A stretch of DNA of 64,000 bases, taken from Alectoria sarmentosa. Lineage: Eukaryota > Ascomycota > Lecanoromycetes > Lecanorales > Parmeliaceae. The notes beneath the pieces are model-generated. The model was not told the origin of the DNA. It saw only the letters and a list, made by a program, of their open reading frames with translations, and did not search any database. The position numbers and the translations under genes were made by a program. How positions within the stretch are numbered: position 1 is the stretch's first letter; the number at the start of each line of letters is the position of its first letter. The stretch lies in NCBI GenBank assembly GCA_009733775.1, contig WOGZ01000032.1, forward strand, positions 62,001 to 126,000, given 5' to 3'. This document shows, one piece after another, positions 11,683 to 22,157 of the stretch.

Positions 11683-12477
11683 CGTTTTTTAGGTGAACGT
11701 GATGGCTGGAGAGGGAGAGAATATTAGAATAGTAAATGCGGACGTTGGGTGCGATAATTTCGCGGGAAGATTGATAAGAATGCCGGCGCCATTTCAGTGT
11801 GATAGCAATGGGCTCAACAATCTTCCGAGGCAGCCATCATTTGAGAAGGCAGAATGTCTTTAGGCCAGAATCGAAGTCTGAAAGCAGCGCCCGTTCCGGC
11901 CAAAAGCGCTGGAAGGAATGCATTTGAATTCTGGAGCTCCCCATAAGCACGCTAAAGGCATCGAAAGGTAAGACGTGAATAATGGTTGCAAGCTTTAACA
12001 GCGGTAGATGGGGCACGATGAAGAGGACAGTAGAAGAGGTGCCATAGTTCAGACAGGCAAGATGCCATGGTCCCCTTCACGACCCTGAAGCTCCCCATCA
12101 TCACCAGCAGCAAGCATCGGTAGATACTTCAGACGATTGTCACAATCTGAGAAGGTGCCCGCGGCTGCTTGACAGACGCGCGGGAAGCCCGAAGCCCAGC
12201 TGCGGCACAACGCCTCCAGGGTTCTCCTTGGCCTGACCAGAGCTGGTTTCACGACGTTCGAAATCTATAGAGTCCCAGACGTCTCACCGTTCGGATGAGC
12301 CGAGTCGCTTCCACTGCCGAGCCAGAGCCGATTTCGCGATGTTCAAAAATAGGTGCAAAACCTTCTTCAATTGGGGCAAAAGATCCCTGCTGCATCCGCT
12401 CGTCGGCTGGTACCTGCGCGTTCCGGGATTACAGGGATTTAGATCCCTGCTACTTTACTACGATGCTATGGGCAGGA
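11683..12477. other. Intergenic with a diverged direct repeat
   Basis: No gene was resolved. A coding-like minus-strand segment at 12049-12252 (ALCRSWASGFPRVCQ) lacks a start and a splice partner. Segments of about 29 bp at 12236-12264 and 12320-12348 are direct copies differing at about six sites, all of them transitions. Confidence 0.4.
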
Positions 12478-13238
12478 TATCAGTACTTTAAGGGCGGTAG
12501 GGGGTTTTTCGCAATCATGCCTGTAGCCTATCAGAAGCGTCATTTTGTAGCCCACCCTATCAACAGGCTTGTCACGCTGACAATGCTCTTACGATCCATG
12601 TTTCATGCATATCTGATACAATAACGATGTTTTCAAAGAAAGATCTTGACTCGTATCAAGGATGTAAAGATATTCGTATACGACAGATCTGATAAGATTT
12701 CAAGATCTTATAAGATTTCAACGCTAATGGAAGTCTTGTGAAATGAACATTCTATTGACAATCTGTTGAGGAAACGAATCTCGTGAGGGCATTTCTACGT
12801 GTACGAGCGCCAAGGTTTCGATTCGGGGTCTAAATACCATAAGTTACATCCACACCATTGTATTTCTGACTTCGGATTTGGACGATTTAGCCAAAGTTCC
12901 CTTGGGGGCGATGGTTTACGGGCCTGACATGGGGGTGGGTGGGGTGGGTAAGTAGAGGAGGGGGTGGGTAGAGGGGGTTGTAAAATATATGCTCGGACCC
13001 TGAATTTGTAAAATACAACCTATTCATTAGCGGTATTGCGATGATCTTTTGAATTGAAGATCTGTTGAGATTTGAAAAGCATACCGGTATATGTGGGTAT
13101 GACAATGTCGCATGGACTTGACTCTACTAGTACGGTACTGGGAGTCAAAATAGCTCAGTATGTTTCGTATTGAAAACTCTATCGAGACTCTCTAGGGAGG
13201 ATTGTGAAAACACCCCTACCGCCCTTAAAGTACGCTTA
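12478..13238. mobile_element. Non-autonomous TIR DNA transposon (MITE-like), TA-flanked
   Basis: The two ends form an inverted repeat of about 38 bp. The left end at 12478 reads TATCAGTACTTTAAGGGCGG and continues TAGGGG; the right end, read from 13238 on the minus strand, starts TAAGCGTACTTTAAGGGCGG. They differ at about six of 38 positions, and an uninterrupted 18-nt core (GTACTTTAAGGGCGGTAG) is shared. Both ends begin with TA, as expected for the TA target-site duplication of Tc1/mariner-pogo elements. At 761 bp there is no room for a transposase and none is seen, so it would be a non-autonomous element or an internal-deletion derivative. The superfamily assignment is inference from the TA only. 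Confidence 0.75.
12931..12949 (+). other. G-quadruplex-type G-run cluster inside the TIR element
   Basis: Four runs of at least three G are separated by single T bases (GGGGGTGGGTGGGGTGGG), with further G-runs continuing to about 12978. Single-nucleotide loops are the most stable class of predicted G-quadruplex. Confidence 0.55.
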
Positions 13239-14017
13239 CAAGCCAATGTGGTAGGGGACTGTAGTGGTTCTGTGCGTCAAAGTCATAGATCACACCGAAC
13301 CCAGCCCAGACGGGCAGCCATGAAGAGATCCTCGTGAAAGAGTCACAGAACGTGAGTGTTCAGTGGAGACACGTCTGGTTGAATCAACTACATGGAGTTG
13401 GAGCTTCAAGATTCGAGAATCGTCGAAGAGCAATCCGATCTACCGGTAGCTGCAAGAATTTCGATCGTGATTGTTCCGAATTGAAAGTCGGTGTGTGGGT
13501 GGAAGCAGTCAGCTGTGGGTTTGTAGGAGATTGTCGCTTGTAAAATATCAAGACGCCGTAGGGGCAATGATCTCTCTCTCTCTCTAGGCATCTACTGTAA
13601 AATGCGAGGATGAAGAGGGTGACAAAGGACTCCGCGGGGGCGCCTGCACTTAGTAAATGGCTACCGCCCTTGTCCAACTGCCTACTGCAGTCCTTTCCTT
13701 TGAATCTTCTCATGGCCCACTAGAGATTCGATGATCGGCGAAGACCATGCGTTCGAAGGTGAAGGGGCGAGTAGACTTTTGTATTGAGCGCAACGGGGTT
13801 CTGTAGCATCTACTCAATGCTATTATAGAAGCAAACTCAGGAAAATAAGAAGCTTTTCGTGGAAAACACCTGACCTTTCATATATGTCACGAGGATTGTT
13901 GGTGTAGAATCGAGGAGTCTAAGAAAATGCTAGCGCACGCCTTGGTACAAAGGTTCCGTTCGACTCTCATCCACTACTTGGTTGGCTTTTGATCTACAGT
14001 TTATTCGTACGCAACCC
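13239..14017. other. Intergenic, upstream of the DUF3431 gene
   Basis: Short overlapping open frames on both strands (for example 13384-13713 minus) show no domain or splice pairing. A (CT)n tract lies at about 13571-13586. Confidence 0.4.
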
Positions 14018-15199
14018 ATGAAAATTAGGAACCGTGGCGGAAGGCGATTGGTCTTAAGGTACTCAAGCGGGGCATTTATAGTCATCCTCTTAGTGGTCTT
14101 GCTCTCCCACACATTCGAACCGACCAACTCCCATCCAGAACCCTACGATCACCATATTGGAACGTCGGGCTATGAATCAACGAGATCTTCGAACAAGGTG
14201 TCTGCCACAGCTTTCCTTGATACCTCTACCTCTACCTTGAACGAGGCTTCAAATGCACCATCCTCCGAGGGGCTACCTAACGCCAATGCCCTTAAAGACA
14301 CATCAGCTGCAGTCTCTGATGGCGCTGTAGCCATTGAAGCATCAGCTGCGGTGCCCAGCCCCCAGATCCCAGTGACATCCAAACCACAATTTGACGTGGT
14401 CATTGCACATCACTCCGAGGAGCCCTACTACATCAAAGTCTGGACAGACAGTCTGCGTTCAATCCCCTATATGCAAGAGCTTGGTATGCGGATCATAATA
14501 TACACAAAGGGTTCGATGGAACCTGCAGGAATAAAAGAGGCCAGTGGGGCGGATGAAGTTCTCCAGCTGCCCAACGTTGGAAGGGAAGGCGGCACATACT
14601 TGCATCATCTGCTCAGTGTCTATGCCGATCCACCGCGGTTCACACTGTTCGCCCAGGCAAAGCTCAGAAAGGCCCAGGAGGAAGGCTCGGGCAAGATGAC
14701 GCAATGGCTGCAAGATAGGCTGTGGACTAGGTTTGACAACGAGACGGGATTCATGAGCATGGACCGGAAACACGACATCTGCTACTGTGGGCACTGCACG
14801 GATATGGGTAGGGACGACTTCTATCCGTTGTGGCCGCAGATCTACTCTATACTGCAGGGAAAGGTGTGTCAGCGATTAGAGGGGCATGTGCTCTCATTCA
14901 ATGGCCATTTCATCGTGTCACGGAAGCGAATCCTTGCTCGTTCTCGCGAGATATACCAATACCTCCAGGCACTTGTCGAGGCACCTGAAGATCATTGGAT
15001 CCACTCGGAGCCTGAACCAGAGTGGTTTGACAAGGACAAAGGAAAAAGCACACCCAGCAATCCCAAGTTCGGCCACACACTCGAGAGGTTGTGGCATACA
15101 ATCTTCACTTGCGATGATCCTGCAGAAGTGGTGGACTGCGATGCGACGGGAATGAAAGCTGAAGGTCCGGGTGGGTGTTCTTGCAGAGACTCTCCGTAA
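14018..15199 (+). CDS. DUF3431 domain protein, single-pass type II membrane protein
   Basis: This is a single-exon gene of 393 residues from the ATG at 14018 (MKIRNRGG); the open frame extends 12 codons upstream only through a TTG. Residues about 11-30 form one hydrophobic helix (AFIVILLVVLLS) after a basic N-terminus, giving a type II signal anchor. A Ser/Thr/Ala-rich stalk follows to about residue 115. The DUF3431 domain then starts at FDVVIAHHSEEPYYIK and includes LGMRIIIYTKG, an acidic NVGREGGTYLHHL stretch and WPQIYSILQG. The family is fungal, glycosyltransferase-like in layout, and of unproven activity; the domain should face the Golgi lumen or outside. The tail is cysteine-rich (GGCSCRDSP). 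It is convergent with the next gene. Confidence 0.85.
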   Translation: MKIRNRGGRRLVLRYSSGAFIVILLVVLLSHTFEPTNSHPEPYDHHIGTSGYESTRSSNKVSATAFLDTSTSTLNEASNAPSSEGLPNANALKDTSAAVSDGAVAIEASAAVPSPQIPVTSKPQFDVVIAHHSEEPYYIKVWTDSLRSIPYMQELGMRIIIYTKGSMEPAGIKEASGADEVLQLPNVGREGGTYLHHLLSVYADPPRFTLFAQAKLRKAQEEGSGKMTQWLQDRLWTRFDNETGFMSMDRKHDICYCGHCTDMGRDDFYPLWPQIYSILQGKVCQRLEGHVLSFNGHFIVSRKRILARSREIYQYLQALVEAPEDHWIHSEPEPEWFDKDKGKSTPSNPKFGHTLERLWHTIFTCDDPAEVVDCDATGMKAEGPGGCSCRDSP

Positions 15200-15334
15200 T
15201 CCATTGCGTCTGGGGTTTCCCGATCATATTCACTCGAACCAGAACGACGGCCAAGACCACTGCACGTCGTAGGAGTGCTACATCCAGCGTGCCGCACCAG
15301 CACCTTCTACAACCACTCTCGGATCTCCTCCACT

Positions 15335-15938
15335 TCAAACCCTAAAATAAGCCAAATGCCCTAGCGCAAGCAATGCCTCCTCGCCCCTCCTCCTCACAAC
15401 AAAAGTCATCTCTACCGTTTCAAAGTTCCTCATAACACTATTCAGCCCAATCACTCCCGCCATCCAAACCCCCCAGGTCATACCCGGCGCCGGCGACAAA
15501 CTCAGCACCACTATCCCTGTGGAACAATCAACGCGATACTGATGCTCTTCCAACGACATTTGGGTATTTATTTGCCCGCGGTGCACGACGAATGCATCGG
15601 TCATGGCGTAGTTCCGGCAGGTCAGGACGAGGTCGCGGAGTATGTGCCGGCCATAGTTTGAAAAGGTCATGTCGAGGTTGGCGTAGGGCGTGTTGAAGGA
15701 GAGGAGGTAAGGTGCGGGTGGAGGATTGGGATAGCTGCATTGACAGGTGGGTGAGTAGGGCGGTCGGTTGGAGATTTGGATCTGGGCCTTACGTGAATGA
15801 TGTGGTATTGAATGGGAGCAGGAGATCGACACTGGAAGCGTCAACCAGCGACAGCAACTGAAGCGTAGGAGGTGGTGGTGCCGCGAAAGCACATCCGCAC
15901 AATTGCAACAAGAGAAGAACGAAGCAACGCAATGGCAT
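15335..15938 (-). CDS. Secreted hypothetical protein, 181 residues
   Basis: Two exons, 15938-15793 and 15734-15335, join in phase across a 58-nt intron (GTAAGG ... AATGCAG). The ATG at 15938 gives a clear signal peptide (MPLRCFVLLLLQLCGCAFA) followed by a Pro-rich segment; an in-frame ATG at 15968 would add ten residues. After YPNPPPAPYLLSFNTP the mature part is mixed alpha/beta, with two cysteines (LTCRNY, YRVDCSTG) and a C-terminal aromatic/Val-rich segment (MTWGVWMAGVIGLN, VEMTFVVRRRG). The layout resembles a fungal family of small secreted proteins of unknown function, and the C-terminus weakly resembles that of the gene at 26382-27464. It could be an apoplastic or cell-surface protein. 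Confidence 0.75.
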
Positions 15939-16295
15939 TATGATCCTTCCCAAGCAACCGAGATGCATCTTGACCGATTTAATTCCCGAACGCAAGCAAT
16001 GTACCCAGGTAGATATTTATTCCCCTTGCCCTTCCTTCCTTCCTTCCATTCTTCCTTGCACCATTGAAGCGCGCATAAACCCCATTCCCTCCCTCGCGCA
16101 CTCCCGCATCGCCTGTAAATTACTTAGGCCCGGTCGACCGCCTAGACCGATTGCCGGGCGTCTTGCAACGATAAAATGCACCATCAACCAACAGTGCGGA
16201 ACAAAGAACTGTCGCGAAGATGCATATGTAAGAGAGAGAGAGAGGGAGAAATATTCGCATAAATAAGAATAGAGACACCCAATAGTCTGCGCATC
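15939..16295. other. Intergenic with simple repeats
   Basis: This is upstream sequence of the secreted-protein gene. It contains a CCTT-rich tract at about 16030-16055 and a (GA)n tract at about 16231-16245. No gene is seen. Confidence 0.45.
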
Positions 16296-16579
16296 CTATC
16301 TCTTACTGCTGCCCAACATAACAACAAGCTCTCCGCCCCGTCCCTCGGGCCCCTTTTTCACAAATGCAGAATCCTGATCCAAGAAAGCGATGCTCACGTC
16401 GCCTATCTTCTGCGATAAGCTCGATGCGTCTCCGGTATCATCCTCGAGGACGGAGTTCACTAGAGAGATGAAATTGACGATTGCTGATGAGATGATACAG
16501 CAGGGGAGGGATCCTCCATGAAAAAGGGTGCGGAGATGGTGTAGGTGTTATTATAATACGATACTGCCGTCTTGATCAT
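16296..16579 (-). pseudogene. Small gene with a homopolymer frameshift, about 95 residues
   Basis: From an ATG at 16579 the minus strand reads MIKTAVSYYNNTYTISAPFF. At a run of five T (16521-16525 on the plus strand as A5) the coding signal moves to another frame and continues GGSLPCCIISSAIVNFISLV, a charged stretch (LEDDTGDASSLSQKIGD) and SIAFLDQDSAFVKKGPEG, ending LVVMLGSSKR at a TAG. The codon use and residue pattern on both sides look genuinely coding, and one extra base in the run would join them. I do not recognise the family. Either the gene is recently broken or the run length is wrong in the assembly; an intron does not explain it, because no suitable GT..AG pair lies there. Confidence 0.45.
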
Positions 16580-17847
16580 TATAGGGTTGTGAGATTTGAT
16601 TGTAGGGCAGGGCAGGTCAGGTCAGGGGCGATGAGGTGGGAGACGAGGCATGGTTGGAATTTGTTGGTGGTATATGGGGGGAAGGAGGGAGGGAGGAAGG
16701 ATAGAGAGAGATCCGTAGGTGTAGTCATAGGATGGTGGACAGGGCAGAGGTTGTAGAGGAAGCAGTTGGTAGATTGGAGCTGTGATTGGTTTGCCTGGGT
16801 GGCATTGCTGGGGTAAGAGTAAGAGTAAGAGTGAGAAGGGTAGTATTCTCGTAGGGTGGAGCGGTTTAAGTAGTGAGGCTGCATGCATGCATGCATGTGA
16901 AGTCATCGCTGGTGAAAGTAAAGTAGTTGACTCTCACGATCGGGAGCGAAATCAATCCTTCAGCCACTGATGGCTCGCTCGGCATCCACCTTCTCCATGC
17001 CACCCATCTCTCATAGCAGCTTCCCCCCCCCCTTGTCCTCCGTTCAGACATTTCCGTATCTCTTCATTTAAAAATCTGTTAAATCAAGAGAGTGATTCCC
17101 CAGAGGAAAACCCCCCATACAATTCAATTCACCAGGGTAGATGAATATTCGCAGTCAGCCTTGATCTCGCTCTCGAGCGTAGCTCACCCTGCCCAGACAA
17201 ATTTGACAACATCCTCCACAGACTTGTTGCTCTTTCAGTCCAAAAGAAGTCAAACTTTGACTTGGGGATTGAGTGGGAATGAGAGGGTCTCGGATGCCAT
17301 CATGTCCAGGTAGATAAGTAGGTAGAAAAGATGGAACGAAAGAATCGCACCGAGGAGCTAACAAGCTAAAAACGACAACAAGCAAAAGAGGAAACACCTC
17401 GTCGATAAAATCCAGTGAAGGAACGGAGTTGGAGCAATAATGCTCACCGTGTCCCCAGGATGAAACGTCCAAGAAAGAAATAGAGACCTCTGGCCATCAT
17501 CCAAAAAACAAAAACTTGTTGCCCTCCCAGAATATCCCACGGTGTGTGTGTGTGTGTGAGAGATTGCCCATATTGCTGTAGACAGTACTGTCTGCTGCTT
17601 CTAACAACATGCAAACATGTTACGGAGTATGTAAGTACCAAAGTAAAGTATTCACCACGGAAGATGCTCCACCACTACAGTACAACTACAATTCCATAAT
17701 TGAATCTACACCCACATTCTGCGCCTAACCCAACTCACCCTTAAAAGTAAGGACTTTACATAGACGCACCAATCACATCGACATCCGATCTGAGAGAACG
17801 CCGATGCTGCATCACATCTACTTTCACTTTACCGTAAGGTACTTACC
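16580..17847. other. Intergenic with several microsatellites
   Basis: No gene was found. Simple repeats include (GTAAGA)n at about 16812-16836, (GCAT)n at 16881-16897, a C10 run near 17024 and (GT)n at 17542-17558. Confidence 0.45.
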
Positions 17848-18272
17848 TTAAATACCATCCCTGCTAGCGTCCCCAACCAACTCCTCAATCGCAAAGGGCG
17901 CTAATGCACTCCACAAAAAAACAGCCACACCATCATGGTGGAAAAGCTTCCCGATTGAACGGTTAATTCTCCGCACAAAGAGCGGGCTGGGAGATCTTGG
18001 GGGGGTCCAGAGCGCCATGACCTCGACTTGCATCGGGTGGGTTTTGGATGGGATGCGATAGGTACGCATATTATTGCGTCCTGCAGGAATACCTATCTCG
18101 AGAGCATCTGGAAAGAGGGTCCATAGGCCCGAAAGGATTCCTCATTGAGGCAGGTGCGGATGCAGGTACGAAGGAATTTGGATTAAAGTACTTTCTCAGC
18201 TCGCTTACCGAACCCTGCATAGTCGACATTCGACAACGAAAAAGACTCATGGGAGAGTAAAGTAAAGTACAT
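17848..18272 (-). CDS. Two-exon hypothetical protein, 118 residues
   Basis: Exons 18272-18209 and 18140-17848 join in phase 1 across a 68-nt intron (GTAAGC ... AATGAG). The joined protein begins MYFTLLSHESFSLSN, runs DYAGFG then ILSGLWTLFPDALEIGIPAG, and continues MRTYRIPSKTHPMQVEVMAL and FVRRINRSIGKLF, with a hydrophobic C-terminal stretch (GVAVFLWSALAPFAIEEL). The reading frame is open further upstream, so an ATG at 18359 is possible; that would overlap the last codons of the seven-helix gene by about 11 bp and give 147 residues. No known domain is recognised. The acceptor (TGAG) is weaker than usual, so the 5' exon is less certain than the 3' exon. Confidence 0.55.
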
Positions 18273-18348
18273 GGTATCGCCGCTGTCAATCAACTCATCT
18301 CTACGTATTATCCCGATCGCTATGCCAGATAGCAAATTGTCCTCGTCA

Positions 18349-19670
18349 TTATTCCCCATGCACAGTTGACACATCGCCGTCAATCCATCTCGTGCCTTCT
18401 TTCTCACTATCCGTGCTTTTTCGGCAAATCTCCTGCTCGCTCTCGCTCGGGCTGTGTTGCCGGCCTTCAGGGTCTGCACGCGAATGTCTTGATGGCCGAC
18501 CGGGCATATATACAATCGGCGTACCCATTAGACTCTTCACCTTGGGTGAGATCCCCGTATCACCGGCCGTTACCGCCGTCGAAGAGGATGAAATTGATTC
18601 ATCCGCAGGCTTAGGCTCACTGACAACATCGACTTGATGCGTCTTGAAGATCTCATCGGGTCTGGTCACGCTGATGCGCCCGCCCGAGAAGGACCCTCGT
18701 ATGCCTTTGGCCGTGGTCCAGTTGCCCACTTTGCGCGGTGGGCCCGCTTCGGGATCCGCGGTCGTTTGCGAGGCCAGAGTGCGGTTACGTAGCTCGTGGC
18801 TGGCGGCTTGCTCCCGGCCTTGCCATTGGTTTTCTTCCGTGAACCCGGCCTTGGTGAGGCCCATGAGCTGATTGAGCACGGCGAATTCGAGCTTGAGTTT
18901 GATGGCGTAGATCATAGGTTTGATGGACGCTTCGCCCACGTAGTTGTTGGTGAATTCTAGTCCAATGAGGATGACGTCCATGCCGATACAGATGCAGTTG
19001 ATCAGGAGCAGCTGCAGCATTACCTTTCGCGTCATGCTGTGGTAGATTGATCCCAACAGTCGGACCGTTGACATGATGTAGATGGTGGAGATGACAAACT
19101 CCTGAACGCAGAAGCCGGTAAGCTGGATGCGTTCCATGATGTTGAATTTGGGCGTCCAATAGTTTGCCATGGGCGAGTTGCTCCCGTACGTGAAGATGAT
19201 CGTTGGGATGTGCAGGGCGCAGGCATCAAAGATGATCATACAGAGCACATATCGCAGAGTCCGTTGATTGCGGACCACGAGATGAAGGCGCGAGTAGAGC
19301 ACAAAGGCTTGCCCCGTAACCATTGCAACCCATCCTAGAGCTGGTCAGTCGCGAGCCTTCCACCCAGTTCATATGGTCTCTTAGCCTCACCTATCTCGAC
19401 AAAGGGAAGTTCAATCAGCCATGAAGTTCCGACGAGAAACTTGAGGACGAATCCCAACGCGTGCAATGTGCAGCCCCACGAACTGATCAGAAGGGACCAG
19501 AAGTATAGACCTTTCCGGCGTCTGAAGGTATAGAAGATTACCAGATCGAGTTCGATGGTATATGCCCAGGCAATAGCTGTCCCCGCGGCAAGTATGCAAT
19601 ATTCAACAGGATTGTAAGGGAGGGCGCCTGTGACACCGGTAGTAGCGCGCTTGCTCAACGTCTCCAACAT
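18349..19670 (-). CDS. Seven-transmembrane fungal integral membrane protein (DUF7703-like)
   Basis: Exons 19670-19391 and 19334-18349 join in phase 1 across a 56-nt intron (GTGAGG ... CTCTAG), giving 421 residues. Seven hydrophobic segments are visible: around YCILAAGTAIAWAY, FWSLLISSWGCTLHALGF, the helix rebuilt across the junction (ending GQAFVLYSRL), VLCMIIFDACALHIPTI, FVISTIYIMSTVRLL, LLLINCICIGMDVILIG and a last helix ending LEFAVLNQLMGL. About 190 hydrophilic, Ser/Gly/Glu-rich residues follow as a cytoplasmic tail. This matches the Pezizomycotina DUF7703 or Rhodopsin-like integral membrane families, which have receptor-like topology and no proven ligand. The tail is probably disordered. 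The function is unknown; a surface sensor is only a guess. Confidence 0.85.
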
Positions 19671-21335
19671 TGCTGCAGCATTAGTGATGGCCGGTTGATA
19701 AGTCTACACAGAGATCGACGACGACGTTGCAGAAACTCTGAGAAAGGTGGAAGAAGAGCAACATGAAGGGATTATGTACGAAGAGGGTCGTCCAAACGTC
19801 AGGTCGTTGCTCGTTATTTGAAAATAATCAAGAAGGGTGAAAAGCGACAAGGTGACGGAATGCATTGCTATAGTTCATGATCTAGGAGATGGACTAATTG
19901 CAGGCCATGGGCGAAAAGACGCATAGAATTCCAGGGGAACTTGTATAGCTTCTGCGAACATCCAATGGACTATCGCAAATATCTCGGTGGCGCTCAAGCA
20001 CCAGGCCACTAAGCACGCGAAAGGGTCCAACGGCAATTACGCATTGCCTATCATTGACCAGAAGGATAACGTGTGACTTAAAAGAACAGGTGCTCGAAAG
20101 AGGTAAATCTGACTCCAGCTCTTTCGATACTGCTCTTGATGTTGGGGACGGCTCTTGGGGATCCTCTTTTTGCGATCTCATCTTTGACCTCATCTCTCTT
20201 CCAAGCTCTCTCTTCCAAGCTCTGATAAGACGGAAAAGACTGCAAGTACGGACACGCAGTGAGAGGGAAAGAGATGGGGAAAGAGAGTAAGGGCAGAGGG
20301 TAAGGCGGGCAGAGGCACCAGAGGGGTGTGAGTGGAAGGATCAGGCTGGGGCCAGGCACAAGCTTGTGATTGGGATCAGCAAGCCTCATGTCAGATTGGA
20401 AGCTTTCTTCTATCCCTGCTAGCCTGCTCAAGTTCAGAAGCCACGTAGAAGGTGGGGAATCCTTGTGCAATCGGAGAATTTCTTCACCTTAGGCTCATCC
20501 CAGTCACCCAGCATCCAGATCATTGGTGATTGATGCAAATCAAGCACGCGATGGTGCGTGATACTTGTGAGAGCTAGTGTCGGGAGGAAGGAAGATCTGG
20601 GGATATGGTTGGCGCGCTAAGTCGGACTTCTTTAGCGGGCAGCTCTAGCGAAAAACACCTAGTCTCTATTCTCTTGGCAGGAGCTCCCGCTCCTGGGAAG
20701 CGACCAAGTTCCAGCATTCCATCCTTCCACCACTTGGAACAGCTCCGTTGATGTTGCAAGACCTGCTTTGGCAATTGGTGACAACAAGTTCGTCTCCTGT
20801 CCCTCTAAAATCTCCGCATCTGGACAGGGTATCCATGCTATCTGCTTTGACCTGCACGTAGACTGCAACGCCGCTGACTAAAGGCGAATCAATATACGAG
20901 GTCAAAGCTCGGGACTTTCGTCTTCTACACCGTAAAGCTCCCGCCTTCCCCTCTCATCAATATCACTATCACAGCCGATTGCTTCAGGATACCGGTTTCC
21001 TTCTTGATTGTCACTGCCTAGAGTCTTCGTGCGAGCTCGTGTTGGATGTCCAAAGCGTCGGGTCGTCTCACGCCTATCACGCATCTGCGACTGTTATGAC
21101 CGTGGAATACAGCCTTCGGTTAGGGAATGCTAATTTTACATGTCAGGAGTGAAGTCGAATACTTCTTTACTTGAATAAGTCAATGGATACCAGCTGCTTG
21201 GGACAGCTCCTATTGCTTGGTCCTTGTTGTACTTATTTCTAGCTCTCATGTCAATCCAGCATGCCGTCGTCAAAGTAAAGTCAAACATCACCAATTCTCG
21301 GACACCAACGTCCTCAAATCTTCACTCCCACCCCA
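19671..21335. other. Intergenic, no resolved gene
   Basis: Open frames are present in several frames at once at 19894-20470 and 20574-21084. One possible two-exon minus-strand model exists at 21084-20666 (MRDRRETTRRFGH, intron starting GTGTAG), but a competing frame looks equally coding, so no call is made. Confidence 0.4.
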
Positions 21336-22157
21336 TCAATCCGTAATCAGCACCGCAGAACTAGCATTTGTGTTCTCTACTGCGCCCAGGTCTTTCATGC
21401 CCTTCAGAAAACAGATGCCGCCTCCTCCCGGCTCTCGGTATAGGAAATCTACCCGGTATCCCACAGCCCAGCAAGTTGAATTAGGATGCAGTGTCTGTCT
21501 CAAGTTGTAACTCGCGCACGCCTCAATGCAGTCTTCAAAAGTGTACACAAAGATACCAACCAGATTTGAATTGGGATAGTCGGTTTTGCAGTCTAGATTA
21601 AATTGGGCGTTAACGCCGCTGGGAGATGCCGTGTAGGGACTACTGAGTCTGGTGCACGAGGTCGTAGGATGAAAAGATGTGACGTTGTTGCTGCTGACCG
21701 AGGCAGTCGACTGGTTTTCCATGGCTGGTCTATATCAAGAACGTGATCAGACAATTTCAAAACATCGGAGAGACGGATTGATGCAATGACCGTACTGTGT
21801 GTCTCCGTGGAAGCCAAAGTCAGTACCGCACATCTGCCTTGCCGCAGCCATCAAAGAGCCCAAGACTGCGATAGCAACTACGCTAAGTGTCATGACAATG
21901 GCGAGCGCGGCTGTCAAATAGAAGCTCGACTTTCGAAATCCGAAAAGCGCTTTTCCCTCTTGACGAAGAGGTGCGTCATCTCCAGGGAGGTACCCAGGAG
22001 TATCGCGAGGACGTTGGGAGTCCTTGATTGGCGGCGAGTCGATTTCCGATGCGTAGTAGACCTCAGGCGACATATTCTCCTCGGACACTTTGTTAAATAG
22101 AGTCGCTTGATAGAGCACTGGCGCGTCATTGTGACGATTATCAACCTCAAGACTCAT
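21336..22157 (-). CDS. Single-pass membrane protein with extracellular Apple/PAN-like domain
   Basis: The best model joins 22157-21832 to 21729-21336 across a 102-nt intron (GTGCGG ... GATATAG), giving 239 residues. Start is the ATG at 22157 (MSLEVDNRHND); the frame upstream is open only through TTG. The N-terminal ~85 residues are cytoplasmic and Pro/Asp-rich (PRDTPGYLPGDDAP). One membrane helix follows (YLTAALAIVMTLSVVAIAVL), then a Ser/Thr/Asn linker and a cysteine domain with CKTDYPNSNLVGIFVYTFED, CIEACASYN and STCWAVGYR. That layout is the fungal Apple-like domain found on many membrane-anchored surface proteins; the ligand is unknown. The exact splice site is uncertain: GTACGG a little downstream is an alternative donor that needs a later acceptor. 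Confidence 0.7.

Noticed and set aside
12295..12624. Plus-strand ORF with ATG (109 codons)
   Set aside because: It runs across the left end of the TIR element and has no domain.
20666..21084. Possible two-exon minus-strand gene
   Set aside because: An intron (GTGTAG ... TTTAG) joins two frames, but another frame over the same DNA looks equally coding, so the model is not decisive.
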